DNA of 64,000 nt. Source: Bradyrhizobium liaoningense. GTDB lineage: Bacteria > Pseudomonadota > Alphaproteobacteria > Rhizobiales > Xanthobacteraceae. The position numbers and the translations under genes are program-made. Shown piece by piece: positions 26,747 through 35,526 of this stretch. The notes under the pieces are model-generated. The model searched no databases. It saw only the letters and a list, made by a program, of their open reading frames with translations, and was not told the origin of the DNA. The DNA lies in assembly GCF_018130825.1 (NCBI RefSeq), contig NZ_JAFCJS010000008.1:248001-312000 (forward strand), written 5' to 3'. Each line of letters starts with the position of its first letter. Positions within the stretch are counted from its first letter, which is position 1.

Positions 26747-27697
26747 ATGCAACGTCGGGACTTCCTGAAACTGTCGATCGGAACGGCGGCCGCCGCTGCC
26801 TTGGCCTCGCCCGCCATCGCGCAAGGCGCGGTGAAGGAAATTCGTATCGGCTACCAGAAGACCGGCGTGCTGGTTATCACGCGCCAGCAGGCTGCCCTGG
26901 AAAAACATTTCACGCCGCAGGGCATTGAAGTGAAATGGATCGAGTTCTCCTCTGGACCTCCGATGATGGAGGCGATGAACGTCGGCAGCGTTGATTTCGG
27001 CGCGGTCGGCGATTCCCCGCCGGTGTTTGCCCAGGCCGCGGGCGCGGCGATCGTCTACGCCGCCGGCCAGCCCATCACCAACGGCCAGGGCATCCTGGTG
27101 CCGAAGGATTCGCCGATCCGCACCATCGCCGACTTGAAGGGTAAGCGCATCGGCTTCACCAAGGGATCCAGCGCCCACAACGTCGTCGTGCAGACGCTGG
27201 AGAAGGCCGGCCTCACCTATGCCGACATCACGCCGGTGTATCTGACGCCGCCGGACGCCGGCCCTGCCTTCGCCAATGGCAGCATCGAGGCCTGGGCGAT
27301 CTGGGATCCGTATTTCGCGATCGGCGAGACCAAGCAGAACGGCCGCATCCTGATCAATGCGCGCGAGGTCACCAAGACCAATTCCTTCTACATCGCCAAT
27401 CGCGAGTTCGCGAGGAACCATGGCGCCATCCTGCAACAGATCGTCGATGTGACCACCGCGGCCGGCAAATGGGCCGAGCAGCACCGCGACGAGGTCGCCA
27501 AATCGCTCGCCGCAATCACCGGCGTCCCGCTGGACATCCAGACAGTTGCTGCCAACCGCGCGAATTTCGTGGTCGGTCCCGTCACCGACGACATCGTCGC
27601 GACCCAGCAGGGCGTCGCCGACCGCTTCCACAAGCTCGGCCTGATCCCCAAACCGATCGTCATCCGCGACATCGTCTGGCGCAACCCGGCAGCCTGA
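26747..27697 (+). CDS. ssuA: Sulfonate ABC transporter, substrate-binding protein
   Basis: SsuA captures aliphatic sulfonates in the periplasm. The 316-residue chain begins at ATG 26747, with a twin-arginine-like signal (MQRRDFLKLSIGTAAAAALAS). The mature part matches the SsuA/TauA type: EIRIGYQKTGVLVITRQQ, FSSGPPMMEAMNVGSVDFGAVGDSPP (in two blocks) and LKGKRIGFTKGSSAHN. It is the first gene of a compact operon with monooxygenase, permease and ATPase, expected to be induced by sulfur limitation. Confidence 0.94.
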   Translation: MQRRDFLKLSIGTAAAAALASPAIAQGAVKEIRIGYQKTGVLVITRQQAALEKHFTPQGIEVKWIEFSSGPPMMEAMNVGSVDFGAVGDSPPVFAQAAGAAIVYAAGQPITNGQGILVPKDSPIRTIADLKGKRIGFTKGSSAHNVVVQTLEKAGLTYADITPVYLTPPDAGPAFANGSIEAWAIWDPYFAIGETKQNGRILINAREVTKTNSFYIANREFARNHGAILQQIVDVTTAAGKWAEQHRDEVAKSLAAITGVPLDIQTVAANRANFVVGPVTDDIVATQQGVADRFHKLGLIPKPIVIRDIVWRNPAA

Positions 27698-27735
27698 TCG
27701 TGCCGACCGATCTTCCCATTCAAAAAGGTCTGAAC

Positions 27736-27822
27736 ATGAAGCGCATCGTTCAACGCGTGATCGCAGCCATCGTCATGTCGATCGGCATCGTCGCGGCCGC
27801 CGTCGGCACGACCTACGGCTAG
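27736..27822 (+). CDS. 28-residue membrane peptide inside the sulfonate operon
   Basis: Between ssuA and ssuD an ATG at 27736, preceded by AAAAAGG (27722-27728), opens a 28-codon frame: MKRIVQRVIAAIVMSIGIVA then AAVGTTYG and TAG. It is basic at the start and hydrophobic through the middle, like a tiny single-span protein or an uncut signal peptide. It ends 10 bases before ssuD, so it may help couple translation along the operon. Reality as a protein is plausible, not proven. Confidence 0.55.
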   Translation: MKRIVQRVIAAIVMSIGIVAAAVGTTYG

Positions 27823-27832
27823 GGGCACATCC

Positions 27833-28996
27833 ATGAGCCAATCCAACGCCAACATCCTCTGGTTCCTGCCGACGCACGGTGACGGCCGCTATCTCGGCAC
27901 CGGCATCGGCGGCCGCGAGGTCAACTTCAATTATTTGCGCCAGGTCGCGCAGGCCGCCGACCAACTCGGCTATTTCGGCGTGCTGCTGCCGACCGGGCGA
28001 TCCTGCGAGGATTCCTGGATCGTTGCCTCCAGCGTCGCGCCGTTCACCGAGCGGCTGCGCTACCTCGTGGCGGTCCGCCCCGGCCTGCAATCGCCGACCG
28101 TGGCGGCGCGCATGACCGCAACGCTCGATCGCGTCACCAATGGCCGGCTTCTGGTCAATGTCGTCACCGGCGGCGATCCCGTCGAGAACAAGGGCGACGG
28201 CATCTTCCTTGGCCATGACGAGCGCTACGAGGTCACCCGCGAGTTCCTCAACGTCTATAGCGACCTGCTCGCCGGCAAGACGGTGAATGTCGAGGGCAAG
28301 CACATCCATGTGGAGGGCGGCAAGCTGCTGTTCCCGCCGGTGCAGTCGCCGCGCCCGCCGCTGTATTTCGGCGGCTCGTCCGATGCCGGCATCGACGTGG
28401 CCGTGGACGCAGTCGACAAATATCTCACCTGGGGCGAGCCGCCGGCGCAGGTCGCCGAGAAGGTCGCGAAGGTGAGGGCGGCCGCAGAGGCGCGCGGCCG
28501 AAAACTGTCCTTCGGCATCCGTCTTCACGTCATCGTCCGCGAGACCAATGAAGAGGCCTGGCGCGCCGCCAACGAGCTGATCAAGCACGTCAGCGACGAG
28601 ACCATCGCGACTGCGCAGAAGAACTTCGCCCGCATGGACTCGGTCGGCCAGCAGCGCATGGCGCAGCTGCACGGCGGCAAGCGCGACAAGCTCGAGATCG
28701 CGCCGAACCTGTGGGCCGGTGTCGGCCTCGTGCGCGGCGGCGCCGGCACGGCACTCGTTGGCGATGCCCAGACGGTGGCGGCGCGCATCAAGGAGTACCA
28801 GGACATAGGCATCGATACCTTCATCATGTCGGGCTATCCGCATCTGGAGGAGGCCTATCGTTTCGCCGAGCTTGTGTTCCCGCTGCTCTCGCTGGAGCAG
28901 CCGAGCAATGTGACCAAGCTGCACTTCAACGGCGGTCCTTTCGGCGAGACGGTCGGCAGCGATTTCCGTCCGCAGCATCGGGTGTCGCAATCATGA
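27833..28996 (+). CDS. ssuD: FMNH2-dependent alkanesulfonate monooxygenase
   Basis: SsuD splits sulfite from alkanesulfonates with oxygen and reduced FMN. The 387-residue TIM-barrel protein shows the family motifs LWFLPTHGDGRYLG, ADQLGYFGVLLPTGRSCEDSW (in part), RPGLQSPTVAARM, LVNVVTGGDP and LSFGIRLHVIVRET. Length is usual. Its stop overlaps the ssuC start as ATGA. The flavin is likely supplied by the reductase encoded at 30689. Confidence 0.96.
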   Translation: MSQSNANILWFLPTHGDGRYLGTGIGGREVNFNYLRQVAQAADQLGYFGVLLPTGRSCEDSWIVASSVAPFTERLRYLVAVRPGLQSPTVAARMTATLDRVTNGRLLVNVVTGGDPVENKGDGIFLGHDERYEVTREFLNVYSDLLAGKTVNVEGKHIHVEGGKLLFPPVQSPRPPLYFGGSSDAGIDVAVDAVDKYLTWGEPPAQVAEKVAKVRAAAEARGRKLSFGIRLHVIVRETNEEAWRAANELIKHVSDETIATAQKNFARMDSVGQQRMAQLHGGKRDKLEIAPNLWAGVGLVRGGAGTALVGDAQTVAARIKEYQDIGIDTFIMSGYPHLEEAYRFAELVFPLLSLEQPSNVTKLHFNGGPFGETVGSDFRPQHRVSQS

Positions 28997-29799
28997 GCCT
29001 CATCGACAGTGTTTCGCTTCCGCGCAGCTTCCGCCTGCCGCGGGTTGACGGCCTGGCCCAGTGGATCGTGCCGCTCGCCATCATCGCGATCTGGCAGGTC
29101 GCCTGCGTCACCGGCTTCGTGCCGACGCGTGTGCTCCCGGCACCGAGCGACGTCGCGCTGGCGGGCTGGAAGCTGCTGCTCTCCGGCGAGCTCGTCCGCA
29201 ACATCTGGGTCTCGTTCTGGCGCGCCTCGATCGGTTTTCTGATCGGCGGCAGCATCGGCTTCGCCTTCGGCCTCGCCAACGGCCTGTCGCAGCTCTCGGC
29301 CAGGCTCACGGATACCACGCTGCAGATGGTGCGCAATGTGCCGCATCTGGCGCTGATCCCGCTGGTCATCCTCTGGTTCGGCATCGACGAGAGCGCAAAG
29401 CTCTTCCTCGTGGCGCTGGGCGTGTTCTTCCCGATCTATCTCAACACGCTGCACGGCATCCGCACCGTCGATCCCCAGCTGATCGAGATGGGCCGCATCT
29501 ACGGCATGACCGACGGCGAGTTGTTCCGCCGCGTCATCTTCCCCGGCGCGCTGCCCTCGATCTTCGTCGGCATCCGCTTCGCGCTCGGCATCATGTGGCT
29601 GACCCTGATCGTCGCCGAGACCATCGCGGCGTCATCGGGCCTCGGCTACATGGCGATGCAGGCGCGCGAGTTCATGCTGATCGACGTCGTCGTGCTCTCG
29701 ATCCTGATCTACGCCCTGCTCGGCAAGCTCGCCGACAGCGCCTCCCGCGTGCTGGAGCGTCTGACGCTCTCGTGGCACCCCGCCTTCCAGAAACGTTGA
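28993..29799 (+). CDS. ssuC: Sulfonate ABC transporter, permease
   Basis: The 268-residue inner membrane protein begins at ATG 28993, overlapping ssuD by four bases. It has about six spans and the ABC-permease EAA-type loop: EMGRIYGMTDGELFRRVIFPGALPSIF (in parts), with the conserved G-x-x-x-x-x-x-x-x-x-P spacing that contacts the ATPase. The family phrases FVPTRVLPAPSDV and MVRNVPHLALIPLVILWFG are clear. Frames further upstream belong to ssuD and are not used. Confidence 0.95.
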   Translation: MSLIDSVSLPRSFRLPRVDGLAQWIVPLAIIAIWQVACVTGFVPTRVLPAPSDVALAGWKLLLSGELVRNIWVSFWRASIGFLIGGSIGFAFGLANGLSQLSARLTDTTLQMVRNVPHLALIPLVILWFGIDESAKLFLVALGVFFPIYLNTLHGIRTVDPQLIEMGRIYGMTDGELFRRVIFPGALPSIFVGIRFALGIMWLTLIVAETIAASSGLGYMAMQAREFMLIDVVVLSILIYALLGKLADSASRVLERLTLSWHPAFQKR

Positions 29800-29819
29800 G
29801 CAGAAATACTGGGAATCAC

Positions 29820-30656
29820 ATGCAGACAGCGCTTCGTACGTCCCTTCCCGAGACCGAGCTTGCCAGCCGCGCCAGTTTCGCGCCTCACGCCCGTGTGGTG
29901 CGCGAGGAGCGCCCGGTGCAGACCAGCGGCCTGCCGCTCAGCATCCGGGGCTTGCGCAAATCCTTCGGCAGCAACGAGGTGCTGCGCGGCATCGACCTGC
30001 ACATCCCCGCCGGCCAGTTCGTCGCCATCGTCGGCAAGAGCGGCTGCGGCAAGAGCACGCTGTTGCGGCTGATCGCAGGCCTCGACAAGATCGACGCGGG
30101 CAGCATCAGCTTCGGCGGCGACGTCCAGCCCGAAGACATCCGCGTGATGTTCCAGGAGCCGCGGCTGTTGCCCTGGGCCCGCGTGCTCGCGAACGTCGAG
30201 GTCGGCCTCGGCCGTGATCGCGCATCCAAGGATGCGCATGCCCGCGCCGAGAAGGCGTTGACCGAGGTCGGCCTCGCCGAGAAGCGCGATCAATGGCCCT
30301 CGGTGCTCTCGGGCGGCCAGAAGCAGCGCGTCGCGCTTGGCCGCGCGCTGGTGTCCCGTCCGCGCGTGCTCGCTTTCGACGAGCCGCTCGGCGCGCTGGA
30401 CGCGCTGACCCGGATCTCGATGCAGCGGCTCCTGGAGCGCGTCTGGCGGGATCAGGGCTTTACCGCGATCCTGGTGACCCATGACGTCTCCGAGGCCGTC
30501 GCGCTGGCTGACCGGGTGCTGGTGATCGAGGAGGGCCGGATCGCCCATGACGTCACGGTTAACGTGGCCCGGCCGCGGGAGCGCGGCTCAGCCGAGCTTG
30601 CCGCCCTCGAAGGCTCGATCCTGAGCCACCTTTTGTCGGCGGACGATCGTACCTAA
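29820..30656 (+). CDS. ssuB: Sulfonate ABC transporter, ATPase
   Basis: The 278-residue cytoplasmic ATPase begins at ATG 29820. Motifs: Walker A GKSGCGKST, Q-loop MFQEPRLLPWARV, signature LSGGQKQRVALGRAL, Walker B VLAFDEPLGALD and switch histidine VTHDVSEAV. This is the nitrate/sulfonate/taurine subgroup. The first 35 residues are an unusual Arg/Ala-rich extension before the ATPase fold. It follows ssuC by 20 bases. Confidence 0.95.
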   Translation: MQTALRTSLPETELASRASFAPHARVVREERPVQTSGLPLSIRGLRKSFGSNEVLRGIDLHIPAGQFVAIVGKSGCGKSTLLRLIAGLDKIDAGSISFGGDVQPEDIRVMFQEPRLLPWARVLANVEVGLGRDRASKDAHARAEKALTEVGLAEKRDQWPSVLSGGQKQRVALGRALVSRPRVLAFDEPLGALDALTRISMQRLLERVWRDQGFTAILVTHDVSEAVALADRVLVIEEGRIAHDVTVNVARPRERGSAELAALEGSILSHLLSADDRT

Positions 30657-30688
30657 ATACAGGGGAACCCCATTTCGGGGACCATGCC

Positions 30689-31270
30689 ATGAATGTAGTG
30701 CCTCGCGATCTCATGACCGAAATCCCCGTTTCGCCCGCCGATTTCCGCGGCGCCATGCGCCACCTCACCGGCGGGGTCAGTGTCATCACCGCCGGGCGAG
30801 GCAAGGACATCACCGGCATGACGGTGACCTCAGTGACCTCGCTGTCGGTGGAGCCGCCGACGCTGCTGGTCAGCATCAACCGCGATGCCTCGTCCTTCCC
30901 GCTGATCAAGCGCCACGGCGCGTTCGGCGTGAACATCCTCAATGCCGATCAGCTCGACGTTGCCGAGCGCTTTGCCGGCAAGGGCGGGCTGAAAGGCGCC
31001 GACCGCTTCGCGGGCGCCAAATGGGTGACGGCGGTCTCGGGAGTTCCGCTGCTGGTCGGCGCATTGTCGGTGTTCGACTGCGAGGTCGAGGAGATCGTCG
31101 AGCGGCACTCGCACGGCATCGTCATCGGCCGCGTCAGGGATGTCAGGAACTCGACGCGCAATGCGGCGCTCGCCTATTGGCACGGCCAGTATGTGGCGGT
31201 CGACCAGGACGAGGACGCTGCGAAGCTCGCCGACGTCAGCCTTCCCGCGCGCGCCCGGCGCGGCATTTGA
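30689..31270 (+). CDS. Flavin reductase (NADH:FMN type), likely partner of SsuD
   Basis: The 193-residue protein has the flavin-reductase-like fold motifs: FRGAMRHLTGGVSVITAG, GMTVTSVTSLSVEPPTLLVSINRD (in parts), FGVNILNADQLDVAERFA and HGIVIGRVRDV. It is of the HpaC type rather than the flavodoxin-like E. coli SsuE, so I give no symbol. Its place 32 bases after ssuB indicates that it supplies FMNH2 to SsuD. Confidence 0.9.
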   Translation: MNVVPRDLMTEIPVSPADFRGAMRHLTGGVSVITAGRGKDITGMTVTSVTSLSVEPPTLLVSINRDASSFPLIKRHGAFGVNILNADQLDVAERFAGKGGLKGADRFAGAKWVTAVSGVPLLVGALSVFDCEVEEIVERHSHGIVIGRVRDVRNSTRNAALAYWHGQYVAVDQDEDAAKLADVSLPARARRGI

Positions 31271-31361
31271 TCGCCGCCCGCGGGCGCCGGCTGGCCTTTT
31301 CCGCCTCATCGCTCTAGAAGCGCCCTGGGCCTCCCATGCGGGATGGCAATGGAGCGGATCG

Positions 31362-31517
31362 ATGAAGCGCGTCGCGACCCTAGCCTTCTACGCCATCGGC
31401 GCGCTGGCGATCGCCTATCTCGCGCTCTACGCCTATGCGATGTTCTCGGGCCAGCCGATCGTGCCGGGTGATCCGATCCATATCTTCCGCAAGCCGGATG
31501 CGCCGAGTTATTCGTGA
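31362..31517 (+). CDS. Small single-span membrane protein
   Basis: A 51-residue frame from ATG 31362 with GGAGCGG just upstream (31351-31357): MKRVATLAFYAIGALAIAYL continues ALYAYAMFSG, then a hydrophilic tail PIVPGDPIHIFRKPDAPSYS. The length, start site and hydrophobic profile support a real membrane peptide. It ends just before an inverted repeat. Function unknown. Confidence 0.7.
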   Translation: MKRVATLAFYAIGALAIAYLALYAYAMFSGQPIVPGDPIHIFRKPDAPSYS

Positions 31518-31523
31518 CGGTCT

Positions 31524-31639
31524 CGTAGGGTGGGTTAGCCCTGCAGATGCGCGAAGCGCATCTGCTTGGCGTAACCCACCTCTTTTGTTTCCACGGAAGC
31601 AGAAGTGGTGGGTTACGCCTTCGGCTAACCCACCCTACG
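31524..31639. repeat. Intergenic inverted repeat (Bradyrhizobium-type)
   Basis: Arms CGTAGGGTGGGTTAGCC and GGCTAACCCACCCTACG pair perfectly; inner arms GGCGTAACCCACC and GGTGGGTTACGCC pair too. It lies between convergent genes. Confidence 0.9.
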
Positions 31640-31656
31640 CAGCTACGGCACCTCGC

Positions 31657-32805
31657 TCACCCCCTTAAAATCGCCAGCGCCAGCGCCTGTGCGCGCGGCA
31701 CGATGCTGTCGACCTCGAGATATTCCTCCGGCGTGTGCGCAAGACCGCCGACCGGGCCGAGACCGCAGATGGTCGGCGTGCCGACCGCTGCGGTGAAGCC
31801 GGAATCGGCGCAGCCGCCGGAGAACTCGCCCTGCAGCGTGGTGAGGCCGACCTGCCTTGCTCCGGCCTGATAGCCTTCGAACAGCGCCTTCGACTCCGCG
31901 CTCTGCACCACCGGCACGAACTCCCCCTTGATCGTCAGCGTCGCGCTGGTGCCCGGGACGTAAGAGGTTGCGACGATCTTTTCGATCGCGCCCATGATCC
32001 GCGCGCGATCGGCGGGATCGACATAGCGCAGATCGATCTGGCCTTCGGCGAACGGCGCCGTGGTGTTGACGGACTGCCCGCCGGAGACGAGACCGACATT
32101 GAGCGTGATGCCCTTGTCGAGATCGGTCAGCGCGTGGATCTGGACGATCTTGTGCGCGAGCTCGCCGATCGCGCTGACGCCGGCGGCGAAATTGGCGCCG
32201 GAATGCGCGGCCTTGCCGGTGATGTTCATGTGCATGAAGATGCCGCCCTTGCGCCCCGTGACGACATTGCCCGTGGGCCGGCCCGGCTCGGAGTTGAACA
32301 CCGCGCGTGCGGCGCGTCCCTCGCGCTCGATGATGGGACGGCAGGCGGGCGAGCCAATCTCCTCGTCCGAGGTGATCAGCACCTTGATCGGATGCGGCGA
32401 GCCGCCGAATTTGTGGAAGGCGGTGGCCACGAACACGTTCATGACGAGGCCGGACTTCATGTCGGAGACACCCGGTCCGTAGGCGCGACCGTCCCGAATC
32501 GTGAACGGCCGCCGCCCGGCCTCGCCCTTGCCGAAGACGGTGTCGCGATGCCCCATCAACAGCACCGGCTTCTCGTTGCTGCCGGGCTTTGCCACCTCGG
32601 CATGGATCGCATCGCCGAAGGTGGCATTGGCCTCTCGCCGGAACGGAATGCCGTGCTCGGCAAAATGCCGCTCGAACCGCGCACCGACCGCGTCGACGCC
32701 TTCCTTGTCATAGGACCCGGAGTCGATGTTCACGACATCGCGCAAGAGATCGATCATCGCCTGCTTCTGCGACGCCAGCCAGTCCGTGATTTGAGCTTCA
32801 GACAT
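31657..32805 (-). CDS. M20-family metallopeptidase (glutamate carboxypeptidase-like)
   Basis: The 382-residue protein starts at ATG 32805. It shows the two-zinc M20 pattern: first ligand in LMGHRDTVF, bridging Asp in YGPGVSDMKSG, general base and ligand in ITSDEEIGS, then NSEPGRP and a late His in GLAHTPEEYLEV. The order matches carboxypeptidase G2-type enzymes that remove C-terminal glutamate or act on related N-acyl amino acids. No signal peptide is present, so it should be cytoplasmic. Substrate unresolved. Confidence 0.92.
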   Translation of the reverse strand: MSEAQITDWLASQKQAMIDLLRDVVNIDSGSYDKEGVDAVGARFERHFAEHGIPFRREANATFGDAIHAEVAKPGSNEKPVLLMGHRDTVFGKGEAGRRPFTIRDGRAYGPGVSDMKSGLVMNVFVATAFHKFGGSPHPIKVLITSDEEIGSPACRPIIEREGRAARAVFNSEPGRPTGNVVTGRKGGIFMHMNITGKAAHSGANFAAGVSAIGELAHKIVQIHALTDLDKGITLNVGLVSGGQSVNTTAPFAEGQIDLRYVDPADRARIMGAIEKIVATSYVPGTSATLTIKGEFVPVVQSAESKALFEGYQAGARQVGLTTLQGEFSGGCADSGFTAAVGTPTICGLGPVGGLAHTPEEYLEVDSIVPRAQALALAILRG

Positions 32806-33332
32806 ATGTACCCTCGTGGTTCTCACGCGGGGTTATAGGACCTTGCTCCGGCGTGACCTAGTCGCCGGATGCGGTGCGGCCATGTGTTCGGCGCTCGAAA
32901 AGCCGCCGCACCGTCCCGCATGACGCTGCGCTCATGCGGGCTACGGCGCTGCAAAAAGCCAGCGCGATCGTCCACGAAGGGTATCCCCTGTTTTCCCTTT
33001 CGAGTTGAAGGACGTTTGAGATGGCGGACGCGGTCTGTGGCCGACATCACCTCACTCCAAATTCTACCGATCCTGATGCGTATCGATCGTGAACTGCTTC
33101 ACTCGCGGCGGGCACGATCGTCTCGCTCCAAATGGGTAGGTTTGGCTTACCGTTCGCGCAGTATTGCTGAGTCCGTTATAATCGGCACAAGCTGCCAGTT
33201 GGATGTGCCGAGGTCCGCAGCTCTATTTTCAAGGCAGCTCGCGTGCCGTCGGCAGGCCGTGCCTTGCTCTCGCTCGGAGAGCTCTTTCCAAGACTACAGG
33301 TGTTGTCGCTCTAACTTCGACGGAGAGAAAAC
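32806..33332. other. Gap of about 530 bases, no supported gene
   Basis: It separates the divergent M20 and GYD genes. Short frames here have no ribosome site and change composition along their length. I see no clear repeat. CGGAGAG at 33319-33325 is the ribosome site of the gene starting at 33333; promoters for both neighbours are expected inside. Confidence 0.5.
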
Positions 33333-33665
33333 ATGCCGCTGTTCATCTCATACGTCTCATACTCAAACGCGGGCATCAAGGGAATGGTCGACAAGCCGAT
33401 CGATCGTACCTCAGTCATCGGTGCGCTGGTCGAAAAAGCCGGCGGAAAGCTCCAGGGAGCTTTCATGACGACTGGTCAGCACGACGCAGTGCTCGTCACG
33501 GAGTTTCCCGACGGCTCCGATGCTATTGCGATTGGAATGGTTGCCGCCGCCAGTGGCGCCGTCTCCAAGATCGAAACCGTGCGCGCCTGGAAGATGGGCG
33601 AATTCAAGAGCATCGCGGAAAAGGCCGCGAAGCTCGCAAGCTCCTACGTCCCGCCGGGCAAATAG
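33333..33665 (+). CDS. GYD-domain protein
   Basis: The 110-residue protein has the GYD pattern: MPLFISYVSYSNAGIKGMVD, VIGALVEKAGGKLQGAFMTTGQHDAVLVTEFPDG in segments, and a closing MGEFKSIAEKAAKLASSY. The fold is a small ferredoxin-like alpha/beta domain; in most genomes the function is unknown. The start follows CGGAGAG. Its stop lies about 85 bases from the flbD end, convergent. Confidence 0.85.
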   Translation: MPLFISYVSYSNAGIKGMVDKPIDRTSVIGALVEKAGGKLQGAFMTTGQHDAVLVTEFPDGSDAIAIGMVAAASGAVSKIETVRAWKMGEFKSIAEKAAKLASSYVPPGK

Positions 33666-33750
33666 TTCGGACAGATCGCGACACTATCGGGCCCGGAACG
33701 CTTGCGGCGCTCCGGGCCGTTTTGCAGACGTCGAGCTTTAAGATCAGCGC

Positions 33751-35133
33751 TCACCCCATGGCCGGCATGCGCGGATACTCGCCGGGCGTGCCCGCGGGCG
33801 GGATCGGGATGCCGCCGTCGGCGTATTCGTTGAGCTTGTTGCGCAGCGTGCGGATCGAGATGCCGAGGATGTTGGCGGCGTGGGTGCGGTTGCCGAGGCA
33901 GTGCTTCAGCGTCTCCAGGATCAGGTCGCGCTCGACGTCGGCGACGGTGCGACCCACAAGTGCGCGCGTCACCTGCTCGGCGGCCATGGTCGCATGCGCC
34001 ACGGCCGGAGCGGTCTTGGCGAGGTCGAGGCGATCGCCGTCCGGGGTGATGATCGCGTCAGCGCCGATCTCGTCGCCCTGCGCCATCAGCACGGCGCGGT
34101 GCATGGTGTTTTCGAGCTCGCGGACGTTGCCCTGCCAGCGATTGGTGGAGAGCACGCGGCGCGCCTCTGCCGAGAGCGGGCGCACCGGCACGCCGTTGGC
34201 CTCGGCATATTTCTTCACGAAGTGCTGGGCGAGCTCGAGGATGTCGGCCGGACGCTCGCGCAGCGGCGGGATCTTCAAGTTCACGACGTTGAGGCGGAAC
34301 AAGAGATCCTCGCGGAACGTGCCCTCGCGCACGGCTTCGGCGAGATTGCGGTTCGAGGTCGCAATGATGCGGATGTCGACCGGAACCGGCTTGGTGCCGC
34401 CGACGCGGTCGATCACGCGCTCCTGGATGGCGCGCAGAAGCTTCGATTGCAGGCGGACGTCCATCTCGGAGATTTCGTCGAGCAGCAGCGTGCCGCCGGT
34501 CGCTTCCTCGAACTTGCCGATGCGGCGGGCGACTGCACCGGTGAAGGCGCCCTTCTCGTGGCCGAATAGTTCAGACTCCAGCAGGTGCTCGGGGATCGCG
34601 GCGCAGTTGATCGAGATGAACGGCCGCTTGGCGCGGGCCGAGCGGGTGTGGACGTAGCGGGCCAGCACCTCCTTGCCGGTGCCGGACTCGCCGGTGATCA
34701 TCACCGAGGCGTCGGAGCCGGCGATCTGCTGCGCGAGCTTGATGACCCTGGCCATGGCTTCGTCGCGATAGACCAGCTCGCGGGAATCATTGGCGACGGC
34801 CGCGAGCACTGCGGCGATCAGCTCCGGATCCGGCGGCAGCGGGATGTATTCCTTGGCGCCGGCATGGATCGCGGCGACCGCGGCGCGGGCGTCGTTGGTG
34901 ATGCCGCAGGCGACGATCGGAGCGTGGATGTGCTCGGCCTCCAGTCGCATCACAAGGTCGCGAATGTCGAGGGCGACATCGACCAGCAGCAGGTCGGCGC
35001 CCTTGCCGCCGCGCAGCACCCGCATCGCCTGCTCGTGATCCTCGGCATGGGTCACGGTGGCGCCGTTCTCCATCGCGATCTTGGTAGCGGTGGTGAGCTG
35101 GCCCTTCAATGTGCCAACGATGAGAAGCCGCAT
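33751..35133 (-). CDS. flbD: Sigma-54-dependent flagellar regulator
   Basis: FlbD activates sigma-54 promoters of late flagellar genes. The 460-residue protein has a receiver-like domain (1-115), an AAA+ domain with Walker A GESGTGKEV, ELFGHEKGAFTGA, Walker B GTLLLDEIS and arginine finger segment FREDLLFRLNV, and a Fis-type HTH near the end (NRTHAANILGISIRTLRNKL). The receiver starts RLLIVGTLKG and lacks the usual acidic pair after beta-1, keeping only an Asp in LLLVDVALD, which fits phosphorylation-independent control as known for Caulobacter FlbD. It closes the fliF-fliG-fliH-fliN operon. Confidence 0.93.
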   Translation of the reverse strand: MRLLIVGTLKGQLTTATKIAMENGATVTHAEDHEQAMRVLRGGKGADLLLVDVALDIRDLVMRLEAEHIHAPIVACGITNDARAAVAAIHAGAKEYIPLPPDPELIAAVLAAVANDSRELVYRDEAMARVIKLAQQIAGSDASVMITGESGTGKEVLARYVHTRSARAKRPFISINCAAIPEHLLESELFGHEKGAFTGAVARRIGKFEEATGGTLLLDEISEMDVRLQSKLLRAIQERVIDRVGGTKPVPVDIRIIATSNRNLAEAVREGTFREDLLFRLNVVNLKIPPLRERPADILELAQHFVKKYAEANGVPVRPLSAEARRVLSTNRWQGNVRELENTMHRAVLMAQGDEIGADAIITPDGDRLDLAKTAPAVAHATMAAEQVTRALVGRTVADVERDLILETLKHCLGNRTHAANILGISIRTLRNKLNEYADGGIPIPPAGTPGEYPRMPAMG

Positions 35134-35172
35134 GTCAGTCTCCTGTCCGTCTGATCGCGCTATTGCGCGTTA

Positions 35173-35523
35173 TCACGTGCGCTCGGTCTTGATGATTTCG
35201 GTCATGGTCACGCCGAGCTTGTCCTCGACCAGGACGACCTCGCCGCGGGCGACCAGCTTGTTGTTGACGTAGATGTCGATGGCCTCGCCGACGCGCCGGT
35301 CGAGCTCGAGCACGGTGCCGGGCCCGAGCTTCAAGAGCTCGCTGACGTCCATCTTGGAGCGGCCGAGCACGGCCGAGACCTGCACCGGCACGTCGAACAC
35401 GGCCTCGAGGTCGGCGGCGGCGCGGGCCGCATATTCGTCCTCGTTGTAGCCGACATCGGTGCCGGCAGGCGGCATCGGGCCGTTGAGATCGGGCAGCGGG
35501 ACCTGTCCGTCGGTGTCGCTCAT
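35173..35523 (-). CDS. fliN: Flagellar switch protein FliN
   Basis: FliN forms part of the cytoplasmic C-ring. The 116-residue protein has an acidic/proline-rich N-terminal third and the C-terminal SpoA domain: VFDVPVQVSAVLGRSKMDVSELLKLGPG (in two blocks), VLELDRRVGEAIDIYVNNKLVARGEVV and LGVTMTEI. Its ATG lies three bases after the fliH stop, with flbD 39 bases downstream. Confidence 0.95.
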   Translation of the reverse strand: MSDTDGQVPLPDLNGPMPPAGTDVGYNEDEYAARAAADLEAVFDVPVQVSAVLGRSKMDVSELLKLGPGTVLELDRRVGEAIDIYVNNKLVARGEVVLVEDKLGVTMTEIIKTERT

Positions 35524-35526
35524 GGC

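Noticed and set aside
33203..34657. A 484-codon plus-strand frame across the GYD gene and flbD
   Set aside because: Its first part overlaps the GYD gene out of frame and its second part is antisense to the clearly conserved AAA+ domain of flbD.
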